Program-made: the position numbers and the translations under genes
Shown: positions 8,602 to 19,503 of the stretch, one piece after another
Layout of the letters: the number at the start of each line of letters is the position of its first letter
Numbering within the stretch: position 1 is the first letter of the stretch
Source: Chamaesiphon minutus PCC 6605
GTDB taxonomy: Bacteria > Cyanobacteriota > Cyanobacteriia > Cyanobacteriales > Chamaesiphonaceae
Assembly: GCF_000317145.1 (NCBI RefSeq)
Contig: NC_019697.1
Coordinates: forward strand, 3,878,385-3,942,384
DNA length: 64,000 nucleotides
Direction: 5' to 3'
Notes under the pieces: model-generated
Databases searched by the model: none
What the model was told of the DNA's origin: nothing
Seen by the model: only the letters and a program-made list of their open reading frames with translations

Positions 8602-9651
8602 CTATTTAGATTCGGGATGAGTATCCAAACAAACGTTCCCATCCATCCGACCGAGCCGACCAATCATCTGGTACAAACGACCAAAATCGCGCCGATCGAA
8701 TTTGAATACCAATCGTGGCAGGTCAACAGTTGGATCCTCTAATTCTTGAGGTAAAGCAGTAGTTTGAACGATTCTCCCATCAGCCGCCAAGTCACCAAAT
8801 TCTTGATTGAGTAACTCGAGATCTCGATCGCAAAGTGGCAGTTTCAATCGCATCACAAATATATCGCCAACATAACGGCTAGAGTGATATACCCGATAAA
8901 AGTTCCGAATTACTTCTGCTGCAACCTGAATATCATCAGCAATCGTGTATAAATTTAGATCTCCAGGACTAATCAACCCTGTTGTGGCCAAATGTTGGCG
9001 CAAATAATTGTCCCAGTCGCGCCAATATTTACCACCAGGTCGATCGAGTAAAACGATCGGGACGGGGCCGTATCGTCCAGTTTGACACAGTGTCAGCGTC
9101 TCTAGAGCTTCATCTAAGGTTCCAAATCCTCCTGGAAATAGCACCACCGCATCGCTTTCTCTTAAGAAAAATAACTTGCGGGTGAAGAAATATTTAAATG
9201 CGATCGTTTTTGGATCGCCCAGAATATATTTATTCGCGCTCTGTTCGTAAGGAAGCTGAATATTCAACCCAAAGGAATTTTCCGCGCCAGATCCAGCATT
9301 GGCAGCGGCCATAATCCCGCCGCCAGCACCTGTAATTGTCATAAATCCCTGCTGGGTAATGAGCTGGGCGAAATCATAGGCAAGCTGGTATTCGGGGACT
9401 GTCTCGCTAGTCCGCGCCGAGCCAAATACTGCCACCTTACGAACGTGTCTGTAAGGATAAAACACCTCGAAAGCTCTTTCCATGTCTTCGATAGCCGCAC
9501 TCAGAATCTTCCAATCTAACCTATCGATCTCGGTTTCAGATAACCGTAAAATGGCCTCTAATGCCCGCTGAATCCACTTACCATTACTCATGCTGGGTAA
9601 GCGATCGATCGTAGCTAAGAGGTTATCTTTGAGTGCGGATAGAGCATCCAT
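8602..9651 (-). CDS. LOG family protein (cytokinin riboside 5'-monophosphate phosphoribohydrolase-like)
   Basis: 349 aa, longer than plain LOG proteins (about 190 aa). The core (residues ~75-265) contains VAVFGSARTSE, ITGAGGGIMAAANAG and the signature PGGFGTLDEALETLT, with the nucleotide-binding and catalytic residues of the Rossmann-like LOG fold. LOG enzymes hydrolyse the N-glycosidic bond of nucleoside 5'-monophosphates. Long forms with flanking helical regions, as here, are widespread in cyanobacteria with no firm physiological role. It is alone on this strand between the tRNA genes and trxA. Confidence 0.85.
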   Translation of the reverse strand: MDALSALKDNLLATIDRLPSMSNGKWIQRALEAILRLSETEIDRLDWKILSAAIEDMERAFEVFYPYRHVRKVAVFGSARTSETVPEYQLAYDFAQLITQQGFMTITGAGGGIMAAANAGSGAENSFGLNIQLPYEQSANKYILGDPKTIAFKYFFTRKLFFLRESDAVVLFPGGFGTLDEALETLTLCQTGRYGPVPIVLLDRPGGKYWRDWDNYLRQHLATTGLISPGDLNLYTIADDIQVAAEVIRNFYRVYHSSRYVGDIFVMRLKLPLCDRDLELLNQEFGDLAADGRIVQTTALPQELEDPTVDLPRLVFKFDRRDFGRLYQMIGRLGRMDGNVCLDTHPESK

Positions 9652-9974
9652 AGGTTTAATTCAAAATTAATTGGCTGGTGTCTGGTTACTCATCAGCCTA
9701 ACGTAACTTACACTACGCATTGAAAAGCGTCTCTAGCCTAATCTAGACTGAGACGCTGTTTAATTAGGCGCACAAGAATATCGATCGAGCATCATATTCT
9801 TGAGATCAGGCAGATCCCATTTTGGTTCGCATCTGACAGCTCACCAGAAAGAAATGGTGCTGCACTCACTCTGCTGCGTAGCCCTAATCATCTGAGCCAA
9901 CTGACTGAATGTCATATCTTCTCAATGTCGATCGAGAATTCGGCTCGCTATTTGAACCAGGCTAATTGTAATAT
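9652..9974. other. Intergenic region, 323 bases, no gene seen
   Basis: Lies between the starts of the LOG gene and the end of trxA on the same strand. The only structure seen is the hairpin at 9726-9757, described separately. It should hold the LOG promoter, but no clear -10/-35 pair stands out. Confidence 0.5.
9723..9757 (-). terminator. Probable trxA terminator hairpin
   Basis: An 8-bp GC-containing stem (9726-9733 with 9750-9757) with a partly self-complementary 16-base loop; read on the minus strand it is followed by TTTT. Located about 220 bases past the trxA stop. Confidence 0.45.
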
Positions 9975-10298
9975 TTAGAGATATTTTTCTACAGTATTAG
10001 AAAGAGTTGCTTTGGGAACGGCACCGACCACAGTATCGACTTTTTGACCACCTTTAAAAATCATCAGCGTAGGAATACTCCGAATGCCATATTGACTTGC
10101 AACATTGGGATTGTTGTCAGTATTAAGCTTGAATACTTTGATTTTGCCTTCATACTGGGCGGCTATTTCATCTACTACAGGGCCGACCATTCTACAAGGA
10201 CCGCACCAAGGTGCCCAGAAATCCACCAATACTGGAATCTCACTATCCAGGACATCTTCTTTGAAAGAACCGTCTGTTACTTCGACTGCTGACGACAT
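9975..10298 (-). CDS. trxA: Thioredoxin (m-type)
   Basis: 107 aa from the ATG at 10298 (MSSAVEVTD); an upstream in-frame start at 10352 would add 18 non-homologous residues, and AAGGA-TTGGAG upstream of 10298 supports the shorter form. The redox active site WCGPC is at residues 31-35 inside [12 protein letters not shown], and the cis-proline is in RSIPTLMIF. It reduces disulfides in Calvin-cycle and other enzymes using electrons from ferredoxin or NADPH; phosphoribulokinase, encoded 2 kb away, is a known thioredoxin target in plants and cyanobacteria. The gene is downstream of petH on the same strand, with a 150-base spacer. Confidence 0.95.
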   Translation of the reverse strand: MSSAVEVTDGSFKEDVLDSEIPVLVDFWAPWCGPCRMVGPVVDEIAAQYEGKIKVFKLNTDNNPNVASQYGIRSIPTLMIFKGGQKVDTVVGAVPKATLSNTVEKYL

Positions 10299-10352
10299 GG
10301 CTCCAATCCTTATTTTACCTAAGTTTGTTCGGTTTGTATGCAATTTTACCAT

Positions 10353-10447
10353 AGGAATAGGGGGTAGAGGGTAGAGAGTAGGCGGTAGGAAAATAATTCG
10401 TAATTACCTTCTACTGTCTACTCCCCACTCTCTACCCCCTACTCTCT
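10353..10447. repeat. Imperfect inverted/tandem GGTAGAG-type repeat between petH and trxA
   Basis: A purine-rich stretch (GGTAGAGGGTAGAGAGTAGG, 10363-10382) faces its pyrimidine-rich complement (10413-10447), so the petH 3' end can fold into a long imperfect hairpin. This looks like two inverted tracts of short repeat and may act as the petH terminator. Confidence 0.6.
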
Positions 10448-10450
10448 AAA

Positions 10451-12330
<1,880 letters not shown>

Positions 12331-13329
12331 ATGACAAAGGTGGATCGCGTGGTAATAATTGGGGTTGCTGGAGACTCCGGCTGTGGTAAGTCAACGTTTT
12401 TACAACGGATTATTGACTTGTTTGGGGAGAGTTTCGTGACAGTAATCTGTTTGGATGACTACCATAGTCTCGATCGATACCAGCGCAAAGAGCAAAAGGT
12501 AACAGCACTCGATCCGCGTGCGAACAATTTCGATCTGATGTACGAGCAAATCAAAGCTCTTAAAAGCGGTCAAACGATCGAAAAACCAATTTACAATCAT
12601 GAAACTGGTTTGATCGACCCGCCCGAAAAAATCGAACCCAATCATGTGGTCGTCATTGAAGGTTTGCATCCGCTCTACGACGAAAGAGTCCGTGGTCTGA
12701 TCGACTTTAGCGTCTACCTCGATATCACCGATGATGTCAAAATCGCCTGGAAAATTCAAAGAGACATGGCCGAGCGCGGTCACAGCTACGATGATGTCTT
12801 AGCGGCAATCGAATCGCGTCGTCCTGACTTTGAAGCATACATCGAGCCACAACGCGGTCATGCCGATGTCGTAATTCAAGTATTACCAACTAAGTTGATC
12901 GACGATAAAGAAAGCAAGCTCCTCCGCGTGCGCCTGATGCAGCGTGAAGGTGTCTCTGACTTCGATCCTGTCTACCTCTTCGATGAGGGTTCGACGATTC
13001 ACTGGAGACCTTGCGGCCGCAAATTAACTTGCGAATATCCTGGAATTAAAATGTTCTACGGCCCCGATACATACTACGGTCACCCCGTATCAGTACTCGA
13101 ATTAGACGGACAATTGGGCAATCTAGAGCAAGTAAGTTATATCGAGAGCCACTTGAGCAATATTTCCACCAAACACAAAGGTGAAATGACTAGCCTCCTG
13201 CTTCAACACCGCGAGTATCCTGGTTCCAATAATGGTACTGGTTTATTCCAAGTCATGGTCGGTCTAAAAATGAGAGCGACTTACGAACGTTTGACTTCTA
13301 AAGAAGCTAAAGTTGCTGCTAAAGTCTAA
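12331..13329 (+). CDS. prk: Phosphoribulokinase
   Basis: 332 aa, the cyanobacterial/plant-type length. The P-loop GVAGDSGCGKST is at residues 11-22, followed by CLDDYHSLDRYQRK and LDPRANNFDLMYEQ. IEGLHPLYD holds a Walker-B-like region, and the C-terminal half contains the PRK-specific SRRPDFEAYIEPQR. It phosphorylates ribulose-5-phosphate with ATP to make RuBP, the CO2 acceptor of the Calvin cycle. The family is regulated by thioredoxin (two N-terminal cysteines, here C18 and a second in VTVICLDDY) and by CP12/GAPDH complexing. Monocistronic, with a terminator about 35 bases after the stop. Confidence 0.97.
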   Translation: MTKVDRVVIIGVAGDSGCGKSTFLQRIIDLFGESFVTVICLDDYHSLDRYQRKEQKVTALDPRANNFDLMYEQIKALKSGQTIEKPIYNHETGLIDPPEKIEPNHVVVIEGLHPLYDERVRGLIDFSVYLDITDDVKIAWKIQRDMAERGHSYDDVLAAIESRRPDFEAYIEPQRGHADVVIQVLPTKLIDDKESKLLRVRLMQREGVSDFDPVYLFDEGSTIHWRPCGRKLTCEYPGIKMFYGPDTYYGHPVSVLELDGQLGNLEQVSYIESHLSNISTKHKGEMTSLLLQHREYPGSNNGTGLFQVMVGLKMRATYERLTSKEAKVAAKV

Positions 13330-13360
13330 TAGAGTTAACAGGTAATTTGGCTTAAGTTAG

Positions 13361-13405
13361 ATCGAAAACAAGAGAGGGTAGTGTAAAACGCCCTCTCTTT
13401 TCGAT
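13361..13405 (+). terminator. prk terminator
   Basis: Stem AGAGAGGG (13371-13378) with CCCTCTCT (13391-13398), extended by flanking ATCGAAAA/TTTTCGAT, 12-base loop and TTTT after the stem. Confidence 0.85.
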
Positions 13406-13825
13406 CGGGAGCAATCTCGATCGATGTTCGATTAGCCCAACTTGGCCTTCGATAGAAGTCCAATGAGAGGTGCGATCTTGTTAAGATATAATCGATGTGA
13501 TTCGATCGATATTGCGATGATTGCTACCACGACAAAAAAACTCACGAAAGCAGAATTTTGGGCGTTAGCAGATGCTAGCGATCTCACTTATGAATTAATC
13601 GATGGCATTGCCGTATCTAAAACGTCCCCTAAATATTTTCACTCTCGCTCTACTCTAGCTTTAGTTAATATCCTGAACTTATGGAGCGATGGGCGTGGGA
13701 GAGTTGGGATCGAATGGGCATTCGAGCTAAACGAACATTTTACATCCGTACCGGATTTGATATATGTTTCATTCGATCGATTGCCGGAAAGTTGGAATGA
13801 AAATGCGGCTTGTCCAGTCCCACCC

Positions 13826-15309
13826 CATTAGTGACAAGTTAAGAAGCGATCGCACTTGTCAAGCGGGCTTGAGGCGATGAGTCGAAGAAAAAATTGTCTG
13901 TTCGACTCATAGAATCAGGAAAAGGTGCAATAATTAACTTAACATTAGGTTTACGAACAGTTTTAACAATACCTAAATCTTGATTCTCTGGGGCAGCAAA
14001 ATAGGTGACTGGATTGGCAGCTAAACCTTTATGATGAGCTACATGAAAGTGATAAAGACCTCGATAAATCATCTCTAAAGAAATGCGGTCGAATGGGAGA
14101 GATAATTCATCAGCTACAGCATCACCTAAATCGACTAGAACTGCATAAAACAGCCAAGTCCCCCACATCTGTAATTTAATTCCATTAACTGAACCAGTCC
14201 ATAAATAACTCAACCCGAGCAATCGTTTAACAGTATTAAAAGCCTCTTCAATTCGCCACCGTCTTCCGTACAAATCGGCGACTACATAGGGAGGAAGATT
14301 CAATGGGTCGAGTACACTAGTTAGATAAGAATACCAGACTTTACCCACTTTAATTTCGACTAATCTTACAGTTATATATGGAGTCTTTTTGGTGCCAGAC
14401 CCCATCCGCACTATTCGGTCACGGATACTATAACTATTGCTAAATACTCGCTCTATCTGTAGCGATGCACCTTTTTTTAATCGAGTAATAAAATGAATAT
14501 CTCTGTTAATTAATTCTTGCCAAAATTGGAAATGATAGAAGCCTCGATCCAAGAGCAATAAAGTGCCCGATGTTACTAAATTCAGGATATCTTTCTCAAA
14601 ATTAACATCTGAAGCTTTGGGATTTTCTCTAAACCAGATTTCAATCGGCAATCTCGTCACCAAATCTATGACTACTCCCATTTTTCCCGCTAGTTGTCCG
14701 ATTGGCACATCAGATAAGCTATCTAATTTCTTGAATATCGCTTCCAATGTGGAGCCATCACATGCCCAAATCCGCTCAAATTTTGCTTGAGCAAATTCAA
14801 TGCTTTGTGGCAACAATCGCTGTTTTCTCTGGTGCCACTTCACTCTAAATTCTGGCAGTAATTCCTTAAACACTCTCTCAAATAACTCAGATGGAAAGGT
14901 CAGAAATCTTTGTGCAATCGCCTGTTGACTTACTTGTGTTGGCTCACACCACAAAAATCCTTCTCGCCCTAACATTCGGCTTAGTTCTCTGACTCCTGGC
15001 ACATTCCGCCACAGTAGCGTCAGCACTGCTGCCATCATCAAGGGTAAATTTAACAGCCGATTTCTCAGCCCTAATTGTCGGTAGTAATGACTTTGATTGA
15101 AAATTGCTGGTGTCAATAAAGCCTCTACTTGAGCGGCGATGATCTCATCTTCCACACCTGGTTGGTGGTTCTTTTTGGCGTGGTCGCGGTTACTTCTTCG
15201 GCGGCTGGTCATCAGGCCTCTATTCCCTCAAACTCTTGACTAGAAACAGTTTGGCATCTTTTTATTACCCTTTTGACAAATCTCTGATTTTCTTAACTTG
15301 TCACGAATG
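13826..15309 (-). mobile_element. IS4-family insertion sequence, copy 1 (1,484 bp)
   Basis: Bounded by 20-bp terminal inverted repeats beginning CATTAGTGACAAG on the left and, read inward from the right end, CATTCGTGACAAG; they differ at one position. Flanked by a perfect 9-bp target-site duplication GTCCCACCC at 13817-13825 and 15310-15318. It contains a single transposase gene on the minus strand. The same 1,484-bp element occurs at 35358-36841 in the opposite orientation. Confidence 0.95.
13839..15212 (-). CDS. IS4-family DDE transposase, copy 1
   Basis: 457 aa. The DDE catalytic core is recognisable: an aspartate in RIWACDGSTLEAIF, a second in LLLDRGFYHFQFW, and the IS4-family Y-(2)-R-(3)-E-(6)-K signature in YGRRWRIEEAFNTVKR carrying the catalytic glutamate. 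It performs cut-and-paste transposition of the element that contains it. The predicted protein is identical over its full length to the copy at 35455-36828, indicating recent movement. The frame is intact, so it is probably active. Confidence 0.95.
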   Translation of the reverse strand: MTSRRRSNRDHAKKNHQPGVEDEIIAAQVEALLTPAIFNQSHYYRQLGLRNRLLNLPLMMAAVLTLLWRNVPGVRELSRMLGREGFLWCEPTQVSQQAIAQRFLTFPSELFERVFKELLPEFRVKWHQRKQRLLPQSIEFAQAKFERIWACDGSTLEAIFKKLDSLSDVPIGQLAGKMGVVIDLVTRLPIEIWFRENPKASDVNFEKDILNLVTSGTLLLLDRGFYHFQFWQELINRDIHFITRLKKGASLQIERVFSNSYSIRDRIVRMGSGTKKTPYITVRLVEIKVGKVWYSYLTSVLDPLNLPPYVVADLYGRRWRIEEAFNTVKRLLGLSYLWTGSVNGIKLQMWGTWLFYAVLVDLGDAVADELSLPFDRISLEMIYRGLYHFHVAHHKGLAANPVTYFAAPENQDLGIVKTVRKPNVKLIIAPFPDSMSRTDNFFFDSSPQARLTSAIAS

Positions 15310-15579
15310 GTCCCACCCGAACTCGCGATTGAAATTATCTCAACCGGACAAACGTTCGGACAAATGACCCAAAAAGCTGGCTATTATCTGACTGGAAATG
15401 TATTGCGAGTGTGGATAGTCGATCCAGAAGCTAAAAGTGTGACCGTATTTTATCCCGATCGCGCGCCCGTGACTTATATGGGTGAAGGCGTAATTACCGA
15501 CGATTTATTTCCAGAGTTATCAGTGGCAATCGATCGATTATTTTAGAATTTAGTTTTGAGTTTTCAGGCGAACTATCCT

Positions 15580-15744
15580 TTAAGTTTGGATACCAATATC
15601 ATCGGGATGGATGCCGTGATTTACCCACGTAATTGCAGCCTCGACTGTTTTCAGATCTAAAGGAACGTGCCGAACATGAATATGGGCGGTAGATGCACAA
15701 GTCATTTTCTGTAGCATCATCAGGCCGATCTCTGTAAAATGAAG
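15580..15744 (-). pseudogene. Short C-terminal gene remnant (possibly DUF6745-like)
   Basis: The minus-strand frame is open from 15744 to a TAA at 15580-15582 and reads ...MLQKMTCASTAHIHVRHVPL then TVEAAITWVNHGI. This looks like the end of a longer conserved protein: the pattern S-T-x-x-x-H-V-R-x-V-P followed by EAI-x-WVN resembles, from memory, tails of DUF6745-type proteins in cyanobacteria. An in-frame TAG at 15745-15747 cuts it off and no homologous upstream part is seen. I treat it as debris of a decayed gene; a 45-aa ORF from ATG 15717 is possible but unlikely to be real. Confidence 0.35.
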
Positions 15745-15805
15745 CTACTCTTAACCGAGAAGTATTGGAAGTATATGGGAACCGCTCAATTAAGAACGCC
15801 TAGAA

Positions 15806-16114
15806 CTATAATAGCCATTCTGATGCTCGATCGCCTAAATCTAGTAAGATGCTTACCGCCTTACCCAGTCGCGGTTTTTCATTAGTTTTTTCGATAAAGC
15901 TTTTGACTTGTTCGCTACTACCCATTGCGGCTAAATAAGAGCCAACCGTATCTAAATGAGCCAGATAATCTGTCTCTGAAAGTGGAAAAGATGCTTGTTC
16001 TTGATATTTCCACATCACCTGTAAATAGATTTTATTGGGTACCTTCCGCATTTGGACGTCATAGGAATAGCCCCATTTAGCAACGATAACTTCTCTTAAT
16101 TCTTGTCCGGTCAT
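15806..16114 (-). CDS. DUF3067 family protein
   Basis: 102 aa. The whole sequence follows the cyanobacterial/plastid DUF3067 pattern: MTGQELREVI at the start, WGYSYDVQ, KIYLQVMWKYQEQASFPLSE in the middle and KPRLGKAVSILLDLG near the end. Soluble, no signal peptide or membrane segment. The family is conserved across oxygenic phototrophs but has no established biochemical role. It stands alone on this strand between gene debris and the LD-carboxypeptidase; a short ATTTTGG repeat tract follows upstream of its start. Confidence 0.88.
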   Translation of the reverse strand: MTGQELREVIVAKWGYSYDVQMRKVPNKIYLQVMWKYQEQASFPLSETDYLAHLDTVGSYLAAMGSSEQVKSFIEKTNEKPRLGKAVSILLDLGDRASEWLL

Positions 16115-16268
16115 TGGGATTTTGGATTTTGGATTTTGGATTATTTGGCGAACATCCTCTTACTAGATCGAGATCGATCGAATGATTGGATTTTTAATTT
16201 TGCGGATGGCATCGCCTTAATATTTTTGATATCTAAAAATATTATTTAATTGCTGTATTAGCTAGCAC

Positions 16269-17168
16269 TTACACTATTTTCAGTTCGCCTGTATTGCCAT
16301 CTAAAATAGCTTCTACACCGACGGGGAGCGCGGCGTTGCAGCCATCGTGCCCGAAGGGGAGATTGGCGACGATCGGAATCTGAAGATCTGTCAGTCGATC
16401 GCGGAGGACTTCTTCTACTGTAAAGCTAGAACTCCCTTCTGGGGGGTCGCATTGGCTGAATCTGCCGATCGCAATTCCGGCAACTCGATGTAATGCGCCA
16501 GTGAGTCGCCAGTGAGTTAACAACCGATCGATCCGATAGGGAGCTTCAGTAACATCTTCGATTGCTAGAATCGTGCCAGCTAAATCTGGTTGATGGAGCG
16601 TTCCCAATAGATGCGTAGCCACAGTGAGATTGCAGGGTAATAACTTGCCCGTCGCTACATTGCTCACCCAACTATCTCCTTGTAGTGGGGGGAGTGGTGC
16701 GCCAGTAACTAACTTAAATAATCGATCGCACGACCATTCCGGCTCATCTGATAAAGTAGTTACTAATGGCCCGTGGACACCACCCGCAAATCCTGCTCGA
16801 TCGAGACTCCATAATAGAGCTGTAATGTCTGAAAAGCCAATCAGCCACTTAGGTCGATCGCTCGGTTTCCATTGCCAATCTTCTAGCAATCGCATCCCAC
16901 CATAACCGCCGCGCGCGCACAAAATCCCGCGACAGTCTGGATCTGCCCACGCAGCCGCCAATCGATCGCGTCGTGTGACATCGCTACCTGCTAAATATCC
17001 CCATGCTTGAGTAACATCTTCCGCCACTTCTACCCGATAACCGCGATCGCGCCAAATTCTAATGCCACGATCGAGTGCTGTTCGCTCTCGTAATCTCCCG
17101 CTGGGAGCGATAACCCTTAATAAATCTCCACTTTTGAGCGGTAAAGGTGTTTGACAAGGTTGAATCAT
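16269..17168 (-). CDS. ldcA: LD-carboxypeptidase (peptidase family S66)
   Basis: 299 aa, normal for LdcA. N-terminal LKSGDLLRVIAPSG, the central ILCARGGYGGMRLL, and IGFSDITALLWSL, where the Ser-Asp-x-Thr box lies near the conserved catalytic region of family S66. GHDGCNAALPVG near the C-terminus carries the catalytic histidine. The enzyme removes the terminal D-alanine from L,D-linked tetrapeptides of murein during peptidoglycan recycling. This fits with the presence of anmK and ddl elsewhere in the window, though they are not linked. Cytoplasmic: no signal peptide. Confidence 0.9.
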   Translation of the reverse strand: MIQPCQTPLPLKSGDLLRVIAPSGRLRERTALDRGIRIWRDRGYRVEVAEDVTQAWGYLAGSDVTRRDRLAAAWADPDCRGILCARGGYGGMRLLEDWQWKPSDRPKWLIGFSDITALLWSLDRAGFAGGVHGPLVTTLSDEPEWSCDRLFKLVTGAPLPPLQGDSWVSNVATGKLLPCNLTVATHLLGTLHQPDLAGTILAIEDVTEAPYRIDRLLTHWRLTGALHRVAGIAIGRFSQCDPPEGSSSFTVEEVLRDRLTDLQIPIVANLPFGHDGCNAALPVGVEAILDGNTGELKIV

Positions 17169-17462
17169 GGGTATTTATAAGATAAGTGGATTGATTTTTA
17201 TTTAAGCTTGAGATTAGCAAGCGATCGCAGGTTAGAATTTGGATCGTTGGTGTAGCATCTCCTCTCGCAGAATCGCCCGATCTGTCTGGGTTTATCCCCA
17301 TCTCGAAGTTCGCGACTTCTCACTTGCTACATCAAATAGCCAAAATTACTCGCGGATCTACTCTCTGTTGTTGAGAATCGTTTCCCCGAAACCACTTCAA
17401 GCCACACACCTGACTTGCCATCATAGCGCAAACGATCGGATGACCGGAGCAACCCCAACCCC

Positions 17463-19490
17463 ATGACCAACCAACTAGCGGCAAAAATCGTCTGCCAAAA
17501 TCCTGAATGTCAGGCTCCCAACCCAGTGAGTCACAATTTTTGCGCTCATTGTCGTACCGCCATTCCCAAGGTCTACCTATGGACTGTTGGTGAAGATGCC
17601 TCTAGCTTGAAAGTCGGGCAGATGCTGGCAAACAATCGCTATATCGTTGTCAACAGTCGGGTGTTGCTAGACACCAAACCAGGCTGGCAACCAGAAGTAG
17701 TCGAGCGCGTGCCCGAATATATTACTCCTTATCTGCGGCTGATCGGTCATCGCCCCCACGTCCCGCAAGTTTATGGTTCGATTCCCTTAAATCGCTCGGG
17801 ACGACGGACTACTACATTATGGCTGTTGGAAAAAGCACCGATTTATAGTGAGGGATTAGGAGCTGCTTTTGCTGGGAGACTAATGCCAGAACTGATCGAA
17901 AGCTGGAAAACCGCCGGATCGATGCGCCAACTCAATTGGCTGTGGCAAATCGCCAATCTGTGGGACTCGATGCAGGTGGAGGGGGTAAACAAAACTTTAT
18001 TACATCCAGAAGTGCTGCGCGTTGAAGGCGGCCTGTTACGAACGATCGAATTAATACCCAATGCTGAAACACCTCCGAAATTAGCCGAACTGGGCAAACT
18101 CTGGAAAATGTGGCAGAAACAGGCGCGGCTCGGCATCGCCCAAATTCTGGACAAAATTTGTAATGGACTCATCAAAGAAGAAATTACGACCGCTACACAA
18201 CTGATCGCCATGCTAGATGAGGGTTTGCGAACGGTAGGTCAAAAACAATTTCTCAATTGTAATTATCTGACACTCAGCCATACTGGGCCGACTCGCGAGC
18301 AAAATGAAGATGCTTGCTATCCACCCAGCGGCGACCCACTGTATCAGAATACAGGCTACGATCTGAGCCTGGCGATTGTTTGCGACGGCGTGGGCGGCCA
18401 TCAAGGTGGCGAAGTGGCCTCTAATCTGGCAATCGATACGATTCGTCGTCGGGTCGAGAATGTACTTAATAAGCCAGAAAATCGTTATCCCGATAGTATT
18501 ACCATCCAAATTGAGAACTCTACCTGCGTTGCTAACGACCAAATAAGCCTGCGCAATGACAGCGAAAATCGTCAAGAACGCGAGCGAATGGGCACGACGA
18601 TGGTAATGAGTCTAATCTACGGTCACGAGGCTTATATCGCCCATATCGGCGATAGCCGTGTTTATCGGATTACGCGCACTGGCTGCCATCAAATGACATT
18701 AGATGACGACCTGGCAACTAGAGAAGTGCGCCTAAGCGGAGTCTTGTATCGCGAAGCCTTAGGGATGACTAGTTCTGGTTCGTTATTTCAAGCCTTGGGA
18801 ATGAATTCTTCGACCGCGCTCCATCCCAATATCCGCAGGACGATCGTCGATGAGGAATGTATTTTCTTATTGTGTACGGATGGTGTCAGCGATCGCGATC
18901 GAGTCGATCAATATTGGCAAACCGAAATTCTTCCCGTTTTAGAAGGGAAAGTAGATCTAGCGACCGCCTGTCAGCGCACGATCAATATGGCGAATACTCA
19001 CAATGGCCACGACAATGCCACCGTCGCGCTGGTTCATTGTCAAGTCAAGCAGCCAGTCGAAGCCGGACAAAATACCACCATCCAGGATTTTCCAGCCGCT
19101 GCCCCGACCTCGATCCATTCGGATACGCTGCTACTGAGTAGTCCGGAGACTAGTACTGAAGATGCGGCTCGTCCGAGCAGCCGGATTGGCGAGCGAGCCG
19201 CCAACAAACTAGAAAATAAAAAGCCCCTAATCTTAGGGGCAATTGGGTTGTTATCATTAGTCGCGATTGGGGCTGTTAGTTGGTTCTTGTCTCAAAATGC
19301 GCCCAATTTTACAACTCCAGCACCCACCCCCAGTCCGGCAGGTACTGAGGCTCCAACACCTACCCCCAGTCCGGCGGGTACTCAGCCACCGACACCTAGC
19401 TCCAGTCCCACTAGCGCACCGCCGATGGGAGAGCCGCTGCCAGGTAATCCTCGGCCTGCTGGTGCGCCTGACGATCGACCACCAGTATAG
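17463..19490 (+). CDS. Zinc-ribbon / PP2C protein phosphatase with membrane anchor
   Basis: 675 aa. Residues 11-30 are a zinc ribbon (C11, C16, C27, C30). Residues ~45-255 form a region whose layout recalls a degenerate protein-kinase fold (LANNRYIVV, WLLEKAPI, LLHPEVLRVEGGLLRTIEL in place of HRDxKPxN). Residues ~264-525 are a PP2C (PPM) domain: GPTREQNEDACY, VCDGVGGHQGGEVAS, GTTMVMSLI, IGDSRVYRI, CTDGVSDRD and GHDNATVAL, with the metal-binding aspartates in place. A membrane helix follows at about 590-611, then a Pro-rich tail with an approximate 14-residue repeat. It dephosphorylates Ser/Thr-phosphoproteins. Start ATG 17463 has no obvious Shine-Dalgarno. Confidence 0.9.
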   Translation: MTNQLAAKIVCQNPECQAPNPVSHNFCAHCRTAIPKVYLWTVGEDASSLKVGQMLANNRYIVVNSRVLLDTKPGWQPEVVERVPEYITPYLRLIGHRPHVPQVYGSIPLNRSGRRTTTLWLLEKAPIYSEGLGAAFAGRLMPELIESWKTAGSMRQLNWLWQIANLWDSMQVEGVNKTLLHPEVLRVEGGLLRTIELIPNAETPPKLAELGKLWKMWQKQARLGIAQILDKICNGLIKEEITTATQLIAMLDEGLRTVGQKQFLNCNYLTLSHTGPTREQNEDACYPPSGDPLYQNTGYDLSLAIVCDGVGGHQGGEVASNLAIDTIRRRVENVLNKPENRYPDSITIQIENSTCVANDQISLRNDSENRQERERMGTTMVMSLIYGHEAYIAHIGDSRVYRITRTGCHQMTLDDDLATREVRLSGVLYREALGMTSSGSLFQALGMNSSTALHPNIRRTIVDEECIFLLCTDGVSDRDRVDQYWQTEILPVLEGKVDLATACQRTINMANTHNGHDNATVALVHCQVKQPVEAGQNTTIQDFPAAAPTSIHSDTLLLSSPETSTEDAARPSSRIGERAANKLENKKPLILGAIGLLSLVAIGAVSWFLSQNAPNFTTPAPTPSPAGTEAPTPTPSPAGTQPPTPSSSPTSAPPMGEPLPGNPRPAGAPDDRPPV

Positions 19491-19503
19491 TCTCGATCGA
19501 TGG

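Larger units (their letters stand above)
13517..15546 (+). pseudogene. Uma2 family (DUF820) endonuclease-fold gene, split by an insertion sequence
   Basis: The 5' part (13517-13825, MIATTTKKLTKAEFWALAD...) ends inside an IS, and the 3' part resumes at 15319. Removing the IS and one copy of the 9-bp target duplication joins the halves in frame through CPVPPELAIEIIS, the conserved Uma2 core, and restores a 178-residue protein of normal family length. Uma2/DUF820 proteins have a restriction-endonuclease-like fold (E-x-I-D-G early, then P-D and E-I-x-S motifs) and occur in large numbers in cyanobacteria; their function is unclear. The gene is almost certainly inactive now. The 5' piece ends in a stop 6 bases into the IS. 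Confidence 0.93.

Noticed and set aside
10299-10450. Yfr1-type small RNA next to trxA, as in some cyanobacteria
   Set aside because: The conserved ACTCCTCACAC element of Yfr1 was not found here.
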